Shown piece by piece: positions 17,096-25,538 of a DNA stretch of 29,107 nt. Made by a program: the position numbers and the translations under genes. This DNA is from Bacteroidales bacterium. GTDB lineage: Bacteria; Bacteroidota; Bacteroidia; Bacteroidales; Bacteroidaceae. The DNA is taken from positions 1 through 29,107 of the forward strand of contig SFJN01000009.1 in the NCBI GenBank assembly GCA_004555055.1, given 5' to 3'. How positions within the stretch are numbered: position 1 is the stretch's first letter; each line of letters opens with the position of its first letter. The notes beneath the pieces are model-generated. The model was not told where the DNA came from. It made no database searches and saw only the letters and a list, made by a program, of their open reading frames with translations.

Positions 17096-18745
17096 ATGGC
17101 ACAAATCCCTGAATTCCGCTATGCGCCGATGTTCCAACTCGGCGAGGACAAAACCGAATACCGCCTGCTGACCAAGGAATATGTCAGTGTCGGCGATTTC
17201 GAAGGTCACCCCATATTGAAGGTTGAAGCCGAAGGCCTCCGCCTGCTTATGAACCAAGCCTTCCACGACGTAAGCTTCAAACTCCGCCGTAGCCACAACG
17301 AACAGGTGGCAAAGATTCTGCGCGACCCTGAAGCCAGCGAAAACGACAAGTACGTGGCACTTACCTTCCTCCGCAACGCAGAGGTGGCATGCAAGGGACA
17401 GCTCCCCCTCTGCCAGGACACCGGAACGGCCATCATCCACGCCGAAAAAGGACAACAGGTGTGGACGGGATACGAAGATGAAGAATATATTGCACGCGGC
17501 GTCTACGACACTTATACCCAAGACAATCTGCGCTATAGCCAGAATGCTCCGCTCGACATGTACAACGAGGTGAACACCCGTTGCAACCTGCCCGCCCAAA
17601 TCGACATCGAAGCCTGCGAAGGCATGGAATACCGTTTCCTCTGCGTCACAAAAGGTGGCGGATCTGCCAACAAGACATACCTCTACCAGGAAACCAAGGC
17701 CCGCATCCAGAATCCCGGCACACTGGTTCCTTTCCTTGTAGAAAAGATGAAGAGCCTTGGCACAGCAGCATGTCCTCCCTACCACATCGCCATCGTCATC
17801 GGCGGTACCAGCGCTGAGAAGAACCTCCTCACCGTGAAGCTGGCTTCTACCCACTACTACGACGAGCTCCCCACCACAGGCGACGAAACGGGACGTGCCT
17901 TCCGCGACGTGGAACTGGAGAAGCAGCTGCTACAGGAAGCCTACAAGATTGGCCTTGGAGCACAGTTCGGCGGCAAATACCTTGCCCATGATGTCCGCGT
18001 AGTACGCCTGCCCCGCCATGGTGCAAGTTGCCCCATTGGCCTCGGCGTCAGCTGTTCTGCCGACCGCAACATCAAGGCCAAGATTAACAAGGACGGTATC
18101 TGGCTTGAAAAGATGGACGAAAAGCCCTATGAGCTCATCCCCGAAGAACTCCGTCAGGCAGGAGAAGGCGAAGCCGTGAAGGTAGACCTCAACCGCCCTA
18201 TGGACGAAATCTGCAGCCAGCTCTCGCAGTATCCCGTCAGCACACGCCTTTCGCTCAATGGTACCATCATCGTCGGACGTGATATTGCCCATGCAAAAAT
18301 CAAGGCCCGCCTCGATGCTGGAGAGCCCATGCCGGAATATCTGAAGAACCATCCCATTTACTATGCAGGCCCTGCCAAGACTCCAGCCGGAATGCCTTGC
18401 GGCTCCATGGGCCCCACCACCGCAGGACGCATGGACCCCTACGTTTACGAATTCCAGGACCACGGCGGAAGCAGAATCATGCTCGCTAAGGGTAACCGCA
18501 GTGTTGACGTCACCAACGCTTGCAAAGACCACCGCGGCTTCTACCTCGGCTCCATCGGAGGACCTGCTGCCATCCTTGCCCAAAACAACATCAAGAGCAT
18601 CGAATGTGTGGAATACCCCGAACTTGGTATGGAGGCCATCTGGAAGATTGAGGTAGAAGACTTCCCCGCCTTCATCCTCGTCGACGACAAGGGCAATGAC
18701 TTCTTCAAGCAACTCAAGCCCAACCCCGGATGCACCATCCTTTAA
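17096..18745 (+). CDS. Class I fumarate hydratase (4Fe-4S)
   Basis: This enzyme interconverts fumarate and malate in the cytoplasm, here probably in the reductive branch leading to succinate. The 549-residue protein is the fused single-chain form. The N-terminal half holds the cluster ligands Cys106 (PLCQDTGTA), Cys226 (AACPPYHI) and Cys312 (ASCPIGLGVSC). The C-terminal half has TRLSLNGTIIVGRDIAHAK, GPTTAGRMDPY and the LGSIGGPAA segment. Length and start (MAQIPEFRYAPMFQLG) match Bacteroidetes homologues. It is oxygen sensitive, in keeping with an anaerobic host. A terminator lies at 18881-18921. Confidence 0.96.
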   Translation: MAQIPEFRYAPMFQLGEDKTEYRLLTKEYVSVGDFEGHPILKVEAEGLRLLMNQAFHDVSFKLRRSHNEQVAKILRDPEASENDKYVALTFLRNAEVACKGQLPLCQDTGTAIIHAEKGQQVWTGYEDEEYIARGVYDTYTQDNLRYSQNAPLDMYNEVNTRCNLPAQIDIEACEGMEYRFLCVTKGGGSANKTYLYQETKARIQNPGTLVPFLVEKMKSLGTAACPPYHIAIVIGGTSAEKNLLTVKLASTHYYDELPTTGDETGRAFRDVELEKQLLQEAYKIGLGAQFGGKYLAHDVRVVRLPRHGASCPIGLGVSCSADRNIKAKINKDGIWLEKMDEKPYELIPEELRQAGEGEAVKVDLNRPMDEICSQLSQYPVSTRLSLNGTIIVGRDIAHAKIKARLDAGEPMPEYLKNHPIYYAGPAKTPAGMPCGSMGPTTAGRMDPYVYEFQDHGGSRIMLAKGNRSVDVTNACKDHRGFYLGSIGGPAAILAQNNIKSIECVEYPELGMEAIWKIEVEDFPAFILVDDKGNDFFKQLKPNPGCTIL

Positions 18746-18820
18746 GGGAGGAGGCAGGATGACTTTTCCCATAGGGGCAACTGAACGCTGTGATGCTATG
18801 ATGATAAAGGAGAATAAGAT

Positions 18821-18854
18821 AAAGAATCATTAAAGAGTCTTTAAAGAATCATTA
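18821..18854. repeat. 12-bp direct repeats flanking a 15-bp palindrome
   Basis: aaagaatcatta occurs at 18821-18832 and 18843-18854. Between and overlapping them, ttaaagagtctttaa (18830-18844) is a perfect odd-length palindrome. The arrangement lies 76 bases after the fumarase stop and before its terminator. Confidence 0.8.
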
Positions 18855-18880
18855 GCACCACACCCCTTGAAAGACAATCT

Positions 18881-18921
18881 CACGACACCCCCTGCACAAG
18901 ACGGTGGGGTGTCGTGCTTTT
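18881..18921 (+). terminator. Terminator of the fumarase gene
   Basis: cacgacacccc (18881-18891) and ggggtgtcgtg (18906-18916) form a perfect 11-bp stem followed by CTTTTG. Confidence 0.85.
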
Positions 18922-18958
18922 GAAAAAACATTTTGCAAGCATCTTCAAAACCAAAGAT

Positions 18959-20395
18959 ATGAAACGCCAGAAATTTCTCACCTTTGTTCTACTCTTTGCC
19001 GTTGCCCTCTGTGCCGGAGCGGCAAAGACGCCAAAATACGTATTCTACTTCATCGGCGACGGCATGGGACTTAATCAGGTAAACGGAACCGAAACCTATC
19101 TTGGAGCCCTCGAAGGCCGCATCGGCATCGGACAACTGTGTTTTGCCAGTTTCCCCTACACCGCCTACGCCACCTCGTACAGTGCCAGCAACGGCATCAC
19201 GGACTCCGCAGCCGGAGGTACCGCACTTGCCACAGGATGCAAGACATACAACGGATGTCTGAGTCTGCGCCCCGACAGCGTCACTTCCGTCACCTCCGTT
19301 GCCAAATGGGCAAAGGAGGCAGGAATGGCGGTAGGCATCACCACCAGCGTGAGCGTCGACCACGCCACACCAGCCTCATTCTACGCCCACCAGACCTACC
19401 GCGGCAAATACTACGAAATCGGTTGTGACCTTGCCGCCAGCGGCTACGACTTCTTTGCAGGTTCCGACTTTCTGGTCCCCGACAGCAAGAAGGAGGGCGA
19501 AGCCGACCTGTATACACGTTGCAGCGATGCAGGATATACCATCGTCAGAGGTTTTCAGGAATACCAAAAGCATAAGGCAAAAGCCGAACGGATGATCATG
19601 TTCCAAAGCGAGGCAGCATCGAAAGCCGACCGTAGCTCCATACCCTATGCCATCGACCGCAAACCCGGCGACATGACCCTGCAGGACATTACACGGGCCG
19701 CCATTGACTTCCTCTACGGCAAGAGCCCCAAGGGATTCTTCCTAATGGTCGAAGGCGGAAAAATCGACTGGGCCGCCCACGCCAACGATGCCCGTACGGT
19801 CTTCTCCGAAGTCATCGACATGGACAATGCCGTACGCATAGCCTATGACTTCATGCGTCTGCATCCCGAAGAGACGCTCATCGTGGTCACAGCCGACCAC
19901 GAAACCGGCGGTCTTGGACTTGGAAACAGCGACTATACGCTTTACACCCACCTGCTGAAATACCAAAACTTCAGTGCCAGTACCTACTCCACACACCTCG
20001 GCAAACTCCGTAAGGAACTCGGGGAGGGCTTCACCTTCGAGGCTGTCCGTAACGACCTTTCCGAAAACTTCGGTTTCTGGCGCGAGGTTCCCGTCACGGA
20101 AGAGCAGGAAGACCGCCTGCTGCTTGCCTACGAGGCACTGACCAAAGGCACCGACAAGGGCTCGGAAAGCATGTATGCTAAAGAAAACGCCCTTGGAAAT
20201 CTTGCCAAGAAAATCCTCAACGACAATGTCCACCTTGGATGGACTTCCGGCACGCATACCAACGGCTACGTACCCGTCTTCGCTGTCGGAGCCGGAGCTG
20301 AGGCTTTCCACGGCCGAATAGACAACACCGAAATCGCACCCCTCATCGGCACCATTGCCGGATACTGCAACGGAAATCCTAACAACGTCCGCTAA
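18959..20395 (+). CDS. Secreted alkaline phosphatase
   Basis: Alkaline phosphatases hydrolyse phosphomonoesters in the periplasm using two zinc ions and magnesium. The 478-residue protein has a cleavable signal (MKRQKFLTFVLLFAVALCAGA). Metal and active residues are visible: Asp34 in FIGDGMG, the nucleophile Ser83 in ITDSAAGGTALATG, VSVDHATPASFYAH, and metal-binding ADHETGGLG. The terminal GTHTNGYVPVFAVGAGAE carries the last zinc His. An upstream in-frame GTG at 18914 lies within the fumarase terminator stem, so the ATG at 18959 is the start. No Pho-type regulator is adjacent. A strong terminator follows. Confidence 0.94.
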   Translation: MKRQKFLTFVLLFAVALCAGAAKTPKYVFYFIGDGMGLNQVNGTETYLGALEGRIGIGQLCFASFPYTAYATSYSASNGITDSAAGGTALATGCKTYNGCLSLRPDSVTSVTSVAKWAKEAGMAVGITTSVSVDHATPASFYAHQTYRGKYYEIGCDLAASGYDFFAGSDFLVPDSKKEGEADLYTRCSDAGYTIVRGFQEYQKHKAKAERMIMFQSEAASKADRSSIPYAIDRKPGDMTLQDITRAAIDFLYGKSPKGFFLMVEGGKIDWAAHANDARTVFSEVIDMDNAVRIAYDFMRLHPEETLIVVTADHETGGLGLGNSDYTLYTHLLKYQNFSASTYSTHLGKLRKELGEGFTFEAVRNDLSENFGFWREVPVTEEQEDRLLLAYEALTKGTDKGSESMYAKENALGNLAKKILNDNVHLGWTSGTHTNGYVPVFAVGAGAEAFHGRIDNTEIAPLIGTIAGYCNGNPNNVR

Positions 20396-20424
20396 ACGAC
20401 GCAACATCCACGTCCGTCATTCCC

Positions 20425-20472
20425 AGGAGAGGCATATACAGTACATCTGTGTATGCCTCTCCTTTCTTTTTT
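20425..20472 (+). terminator. Strong terminator after alkaline phosphatase
   Basis: aggagaggcatatacag (20425-20441) pairs with ctgtgtatgcctctcct (20447-20463) with one wobble pair and a 5-base loop, followed by ttctttttt. Confidence 0.92.
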
Positions 20473-20663
20473 CGGAATATCTTCTCTGACTGCACACTCC
20501 AAGCGTAACCGACTTCTGAGCACATGTTTACGTACTTTTAGGAAAAGGCTGCAGCCTTCAACTTCCTCTTAGGGGAAAGTGCGTTTACACCCTGCTTTTT
20601 GCATCTTCTACTATAAACTCCATGTAAAATTGTGTAAAAACACAGGAGTTTAGGAACAAAAAC

Positions 20664-20695
20664 TTTGCTGCATACAATCGTTTTCCATAATTTTG
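20664..20695 (+). promoter_or_regulatory. Bacteroidetes promoter of the efflux operon
   Basis: TTTG (20664-20667), 20-base spacer, TAATTTTG (20688-20695). Both boxes are exact. The predicted start near 20702 leaves a leader of about 73 bases. The preceding 190 bases after the terminator hold no gene. Confidence 0.8.
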
Positions 20696-20703
20696 CTGAC
20701 AAT

Positions 20704-20716
20704 ACAGTACACCTGT
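20704..20716. promoter_or_regulatory. Possible operator (ACAG-N5-CTGT) at the efflux start point
   Basis: acagtacacctgt has ACAG/CTGT-type arms and sits 9 bases after the -7 box, where a repressor would block transcription. A near copy, acagtacatctgt, is in the terminator loop region at 20438-20450. No regulator gene is adjacent, so the role is only suggested. Confidence 0.3.
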
Positions 20717-20774
20717 GAGTCAATCACATACGCATAAAGTAGTAAATGATAATACAATAACCCGCGAAACACAA

Positions 20775-21947
20775 ATGAAAAGATTTCTTTACCTCGCCCT
20801 CGGAGTCGCTTTGGCAGCATGCTCCGGCGACAAATCGGGCCAGCAGGCCGCAGGCGGCAGCAAGGAATTTGCAGTCGAGACCATCGCCCTTTCATCGGCC
20901 GACCTCAGCACAAAGTATCCTGCGACCATCAAAGGTGTCCAGGACATTGAAATCCGTCCGAAGGTAAGCGGCAACATCACCCGCCAGCTTGTGGACGAAG
21001 GCGACTTTGTACATGCCGGACAGCCGCTGTTCATTATCGATCCCACACAGTATCAGGCTGCCGTTGACCAGGCACAGGCTGCCGTTAACGTGGCAAAGGC
21101 AAGCGTACAGACCCAGCAACTCACCGTAGACAACAAGAAGCAGCTTTTGGCAAAGCAGATTATCAGCCAGTACGACTATGACGTGGCTGCCAACACCCTT
21201 TCGATGTACGAGGCACAGCTTGGCCAGGCACAGGCTGCCCTCCGCTCTGCAAAAGACCAACTCAGCTATTGCACTGTACGTGCCACCAGCTCCGGTGTCA
21301 TCGGCGAGATTCCCTATCGCGTAGGTTCACTCGTCAGCGCAAGCATCGCAGAGCCTCTTACCACTGTGAGCAACCTCGAGAAGATGTACGCCTATTTTTC
21401 CATGACTGAAAAGCAGTTCCTCCAGCTCACCCGTGAAAACGGAGGCAGTGAGGCCGCACGTATGAGCCTGCCGGAGGTGACCCTCATCCTTGCCGACGGC
21501 AGCATCTATGGCGAACTCGGCAAGGTGACCAGCTTCAGCGGTGTCATCGACCCCACAACCGGAAGCCTGCAGATGCGTGCCACCTTTGCCAACCCCGACA
21601 AGTTGCTCCGTTCCGGAGCTACCGGCGTCCTCCAGTTCCCCGTACGTCGCAGCGAGGCTATCGTTATTCCTCAAAAGGCATCCTATGCCATCCAGGACAA
21701 GCGCTTCGTATATGTTGTGGGCAAGGACAACAAGGTGAAGAATACCGAAATCACCGTGCTTGAACAGCACGACGGCGAGAACTTTGTAGTGACTGGCGGT
21801 CTGAAGGCCGGTGACCGTCTTGTCGTTGAAGGAGTGAACCAGTTGAAGGACGGCATGGAAATCAAGCCCATCACCGTAGCACAGAGCGAAGCACAGCGCC
21901 AGAAGTCGAAGGAACATATGGCCACCAAGGCCATGCCTGGCCAGTAA
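20775..21947 (+). CDS. RND efflux periplasmic adaptor lipoprotein (AcrA/MexA type)
   Basis: The adaptor links the inner-membrane pump to the outer-membrane channel. The 390-residue protein starts with a lipoprotein signal (MKRFLYLALGVALAAC, Cys16). A first beta/lipoyl half contains IEIRPKVSGNITRQLVDEGDFVHAGQPLFIID. An Ala/Gln-rich coiled-coil hairpin follows (QAQAAVNVAKASVQTQQLT through YEAQLGQAQAALRSAKDQL). Then come the second lipoyl half (VRATSSGVIGEIPYRVGSLV) and the beta-barrel domain. The ATG at 20775 begins the signal; an earlier in-frame GTG at 20715 does not. It is first in a three-gene efflux operon, 53 bases before the pump gene. Confidence 0.95.
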   Translation: MKRFLYLALGVALAACSGDKSGQQAAGGSKEFAVETIALSSADLSTKYPATIKGVQDIEIRPKVSGNITRQLVDEGDFVHAGQPLFIIDPTQYQAAVDQAQAAVNVAKASVQTQQLTVDNKKQLLAKQIISQYDYDVAANTLSMYEAQLGQAQAALRSAKDQLSYCTVRATSSGVIGEIPYRVGSLVSASIAEPLTTVSNLEKMYAYFSMTEKQFLQLTRENGGSEAARMSLPEVTLILADGSIYGELGKVTSFSGVIDPTTGSLQMRATFANPDKLLRSGATGVLQFPVRRSEAIVIPQKASYAIQDKRFVYVVGKDNKVKNTEITVLEQHDGENFVVTGGLKAGDRLVVEGVNQLKDGMEIKPITVAQSEAQRQKSKEHMATKAMPGQ

Positions 21948-22000
21948 TTTTCCAAAAAGCAACGGGAATCCACAACTATTTATTGTAGCAACACCATACA

Positions 22001-25000
22001 ATGAAACTCGATACCTTTATTAACAGGCCAGTGCTCTCGACAGTCATCTCCATCTTGATTGTCCTGCTGGGCTTCCTTGGCCTTGTTTCGCTGCCTATTA
22101 CGCAGTATCCCGATATTGCACCTCCCACCGTAGAGGTTTCCACCAACTACACAGGTGCAAACGCCCAGACGGTCCTCAACGCCGTCATCGCTCCTATCGA
22201 AGAGCAAATCAACGGTGTGGAAAACATGGACTACATTTCGTCCAGCGCCACCAACACCGGTGCTGCCACCATCACCGTCACCTTTAAGATGGGTACCGAC
22301 CCCGACATGGCGGCTGTGAACGTGCAGAACCGTGTGAGCAAGGCTGCAGGTTATCTGCCGTCCGAGGTGACACGTGTAGGAGTCATCACGCAGAAGCGTC
22401 AGAGTTCCATGCTGATGATTTTCTCTGTTGTAGATACCGAAGACCGCTATTCCAAGGAATTCCTTGAGAACTACGTCAAAATCAACGTACTCCCTGCCGT
22501 ACAGCGCGTGAACGGTGTGGGCGATGTCACCGTCATGGGCGGAAGTTACTCCATGCGTATATGGCTCGACCCGGAGAAGATGGCAGAATACGGCCTTGTA
22601 CCTTCTGACATCAGCGGTATTCTTGCCGAGCAGAACATCGAGGCCGCTCCCGGAACCATCGGCGAACGGGAAAACAACACCTTCCAGTATACCCTGCGCT
22701 ACAAGGGACGTCTGCAGGAAGTTTCGGAATTCGAAAATATGGTCATCAAGGCCAATCCTGACGGAACCCTCATCCGCGTTGGCGATGTGGCACGCATCGA
22801 GCTCGGACGTGAATCCTATGCATGGGGCGGAACCGTCAACGGGCATAATGCCTGCAACATGATGGTTGCCCAGATTGCCGGGTCGAACGCCACGAAGATT
22901 GTACAGGACGTCGAGAAACTCCTTGAAGAAACCAAGGACGACCTGCCTTCCGGACTGGAATACCAGATTGCCCAAAACGTCAACGACTTCCTCTTCGCCT
23001 CCATTCACGAAGTGGTTAAGACGCTCATCGAGGCATTCCTCCTTGTCTTCCTCGTCGTCTTCATCTTCCTTCAGGACCTCCGTTCCACCATCATCCCTGC
23101 CATCGCAATCCCGGTGGCACTCATCGGAACCTTCTTCGCCCTCTACATCATAGGCTTCTCCATCAACCTCCTTACGCTTTCGGCACTTGTACTGGCCATT
23201 GCCATTGTGGTCGACGATGCCATCGTGGTGGTCGAGGGTGTACACGCGAAGCTCGACATGGGCTATTCCTCGGCCCGCAAGGCATCGCTCGACGCCATGA
23301 GCGAACTTGGCGGTGCCATCGTTTCCATCACCCTCGTCATGATGGCGGTGTTCGTCCCCGTTAGCTTTATGGGCGGTACCAGCGGAGCCTTCTACCGGCA
23401 ATTCGGTATCACCATGGCCATCGCCATCGGTTTCTCGGCCCTCAACGCCCTCACCCTTTCACCGGCGCTCTGTGCCATCTTCCTCAAAGCACATAGCCCC
23501 GCCGACCACAGCAAGGGTTTCAAGGAACGTTTTGCCGAGGCTCAGGATGCCGCCAAGGACGCCATGAAGAAGAAGTATGCCCCCAAGAAACTGGGACTGA
23601 ACTTCCCTCCCATCGTCACACTCCTTCTCCTTGTCCTCACCATCGTGTTCATGGTGGCCGACTGCTACCAGTTTGAGAACGTCTTCGTCAGCATCATTGC
23701 CTACGCCGTGGCTATTGCCGGCATACTCGGACTGTTCGGTCAGCGTTTCATCGACAGTTTCAACGCCTTCTACGACCGTCTGCTCGAGAAGTACAAGAAG
23801 GGCGTAAACCGTTTTGTGGTGCGCCCCTATCTCACCCTCGTCCTTGTAGCGGCCAGCATTGCTGCCCTGATGGGCCTCATGACCGTCACCCCCACCACCC
23901 TCGTGCCCAACGAAGATACCGGCACGCTGATGGGCGTCATCACCATGCCTCCCGGAACCTCGCAGGACCGCACGGAACGGCTGCTCGCACAGGTCGACTC
24001 CATGGTGCAGGCTTCACCGCTCGTCGAAAGCTCCACCATGATTTCCGGATATTCCTTCATGGGCGGAGAGGGACCCTCATACGGTTCGTGCATCGTCAAA
24101 CTCAAGGACTGGAGCGAACGCAACCCCATCACCGAGAGCGCCAACCTCACCTTCATCAACCTCTACCTCGAATCGCAAAAGTCCTTTAAGGACGCACAGG
24201 TGCTCTTCTTCGCACCGCCTATGATTATGGGTTATGGTGTCTCAAACGGATTTGCCCTTAACCTTCAGGACCGTACCGGAGGTTCCATCAACGATTTCGA
24301 GAAAGTGGCCAACGACTTCATCAAGCAGCTCGAGAAATGCCCTGAAATCCAGAGTGCACAGACCTCATTCTCCACGAACTTCCCGCAACTTACCATCGAC
24401 ATTGATGCCGCCCAGTGCAAACGTGCCGGAGTCAGCCCCAGCGATGTGCTTAGTGTGCTCCAGGGCTATTACGGCGGACTCTACACCTCGAACTTCAACC
24501 GTTTCGGTAAGATTTACCGTGTGATGATTCAAGGCGAACAGAGCCAACGTGCCGATGTGGAATCGCTCTACAAGGTGAAGGTCCGCAACAACAAGGGCGA
24601 AATGTGCCCCATCACGGAGTTCATGACGCTCACCCCGACAAAGGGTCCTGACGTCATCAACCGCTTCAACCTTTTCACATCCATCTCCATCAACGGTAAC
24701 CCTGCCGACGGCTACACCTCGGGACAGGCCATCGAAGCCATTGCCCGCTGTGCCAAGGAAAACCTTCCTGTGGGTTATTCCTACGAATTCTCCGGCCTGA
24801 CGCGTGAAGAGGCTGGCAACAGCGGCGGAGGTACAGGCATCGTCTTCATTCTCTGCTTCATATTCATCTACCTCCTCCTCTCCGCACAGTACGAAAGTTA
24901 CCTGCTGCCTTTCGCTGTGCTGCTGAGCGTACCGTTCGGACTTGCCGGCTCCTTCATCTTTGTATGGCTCATGGGTGGTCTGAGCATGATTCCCGGTACA

Positions 25001-25447
25001 GTAGGTCAGATTGCAAACATGATTTTCGGTTCGCCGTCAAACAACATCTACACACAGATTGCTTTGATTATGCTTATCGGTCTGCTTGCCAAGAACGCCA
25101 TCCTCATCGTAGAGTTTGCCCTCGACCGCCGCAAGATGGGCATGAGCATAACCGCTGCTGCCATGCACGGTGCCGCCGCACGTCTGCGCCCGATTCTCAT
25201 GACATCGCTTGCCATGATTGTGGGTCTGCTCCCCTTGATGTTTGCCTTCGGAGTCGGTGCCAACGGTAACCGTGCACTCGGAACAGCAGCTATCGGCGGT
25301 ATGCTTATCGGTATGATTTGCCAGATTTACGTCGTTCCTGCACTCTTCCGCATCTTCCAGGCCCTTCAGGAGAAATTCACTCCCATGGACTTCAGCGGAA
25401 GCGAGAGCAAGGATGCAGAAGCCGACATAGTGCAATACACCAAATAA
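22001..25447 (+). CDS. RND efflux pump, HAE1 family, with enlarged central loop
   Basis: This proton-driven trimer exports drugs, bile acids or similar compounds. The 1148-residue protein starts MKLDTFINRPVLSTVISI as AcrB/MexB do. The proton relay Asp405-Asp406 (IVVDDAIVVVE) and a Lys in LIGLLAKNAILIVEF are present, as are the two large periplasmic porter regions. It is about 100 residues longer than AcrB. Most of the excess lies between TM6 and TM7 (about 500-608), where two extra hydrophobic stretches occur at about 537-557 and 560-580. A smaller insert (SMIPGTVGQIANMIFGSPSN) lies before the penultimate helices. Substrates cannot be inferred. Confidence 0.95.
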   Translation: MKLDTFINRPVLSTVISILIVLLGFLGLVSLPITQYPDIAPPTVEVSTNYTGANAQTVLNAVIAPIEEQINGVENMDYISSSATNTGAATITVTFKMGTDPDMAAVNVQNRVSKAAGYLPSEVTRVGVITQKRQSSMLMIFSVVDTEDRYSKEFLENYVKINVLPAVQRVNGVGDVTVMGGSYSMRIWLDPEKMAEYGLVPSDISGILAEQNIEAAPGTIGERENNTFQYTLRYKGRLQEVSEFENMVIKANPDGTLIRVGDVARIELGRESYAWGGTVNGHNACNMMVAQIAGSNATKIVQDVEKLLEETKDDLPSGLEYQIAQNVNDFLFASIHEVVKTLIEAFLLVFLVVFIFLQDLRSTIIPAIAIPVALIGTFFALYIIGFSINLLTLSALVLAIAIVVDDAIVVVEGVHAKLDMGYSSARKASLDAMSELGGAIVSITLVMMAVFVPVSFMGGTSGAFYRQFGITMAIAIGFSALNALTLSPALCAIFLKAHSPADHSKGFKERFAEAQDAAKDAMKKKYAPKKLGLNFPPIVTLLLLVLTIVFMVADCYQFENVFVSIIAYAVAIAGILGLFGQRFIDSFNAFYDRLLEKYKKGVNRFVVRPYLTLVLVAASIAALMGLMTVTPTTLVPNEDTGTLMGVITMPPGTSQDRTERLLAQVDSMVQASPLVESSTMISGYSFMGGEGPSYGSCIVKLKDWSERNPITESANLTFINLYLESQKSFKDAQVLFFAPPMIMGYGVSNGFALNLQDRTGGSINDFEKVANDFIKQLEKCPEIQSAQTSFSTNFPQLTIDIDAAQCKRAGVSPSDVLSVLQGYYGGLYTSNFNRFGKIYRVMIQGEQSQRADVESLYKVKVRNNKGEMCPITEFMTLTPTKGPDVINRFNLFTSISINGNPADGYTSGQAIEAIARCAKENLPVGYSYEFSGLTREEAGNSGGGTGIVFILCFIFIYLLLSAQYESYLLPFAVLLSVPFGLAGSFIFVWLMGGLSMIPGTVGQIANMIFGSPSNNIYTQIALIMLIGLLAKNAILIVEFALDRRKMGMSITAAAMHGAAARLRPILMTSLAMIVGLLPLMFAFGVGANGNRALGTAAIGGMLIGMICQIYVVPALFRIFQALQEKFTPMDFSGSESKDAEADIVQYTK

Positions 25448-25538
25448 AACCATAGAACGGGAAGACGGCATGGCATACGCCATCTCTGGCAGGCATGCCG
25501 CCATTCCCTTCGCTTCATCTCCATCCACAATGAATCCA

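Noticed and set aside
18914..18958. Upstream GTG start for alkaline phosphatase
   Set aside because: It lies within the fumarase terminator stem and adds residues in front of a good signal peptide.
20715..20774. Upstream start for the RND adaptor
   Set aside because: It would bury the lipoprotein signal inside the protein; the ATG at 20775 begins the signal directly.
21980..23401. 473-codon - strand open frame
   Set aside because: Shadow of the RND pump gene; it is His/Asp/Gly-rich without domain logic.
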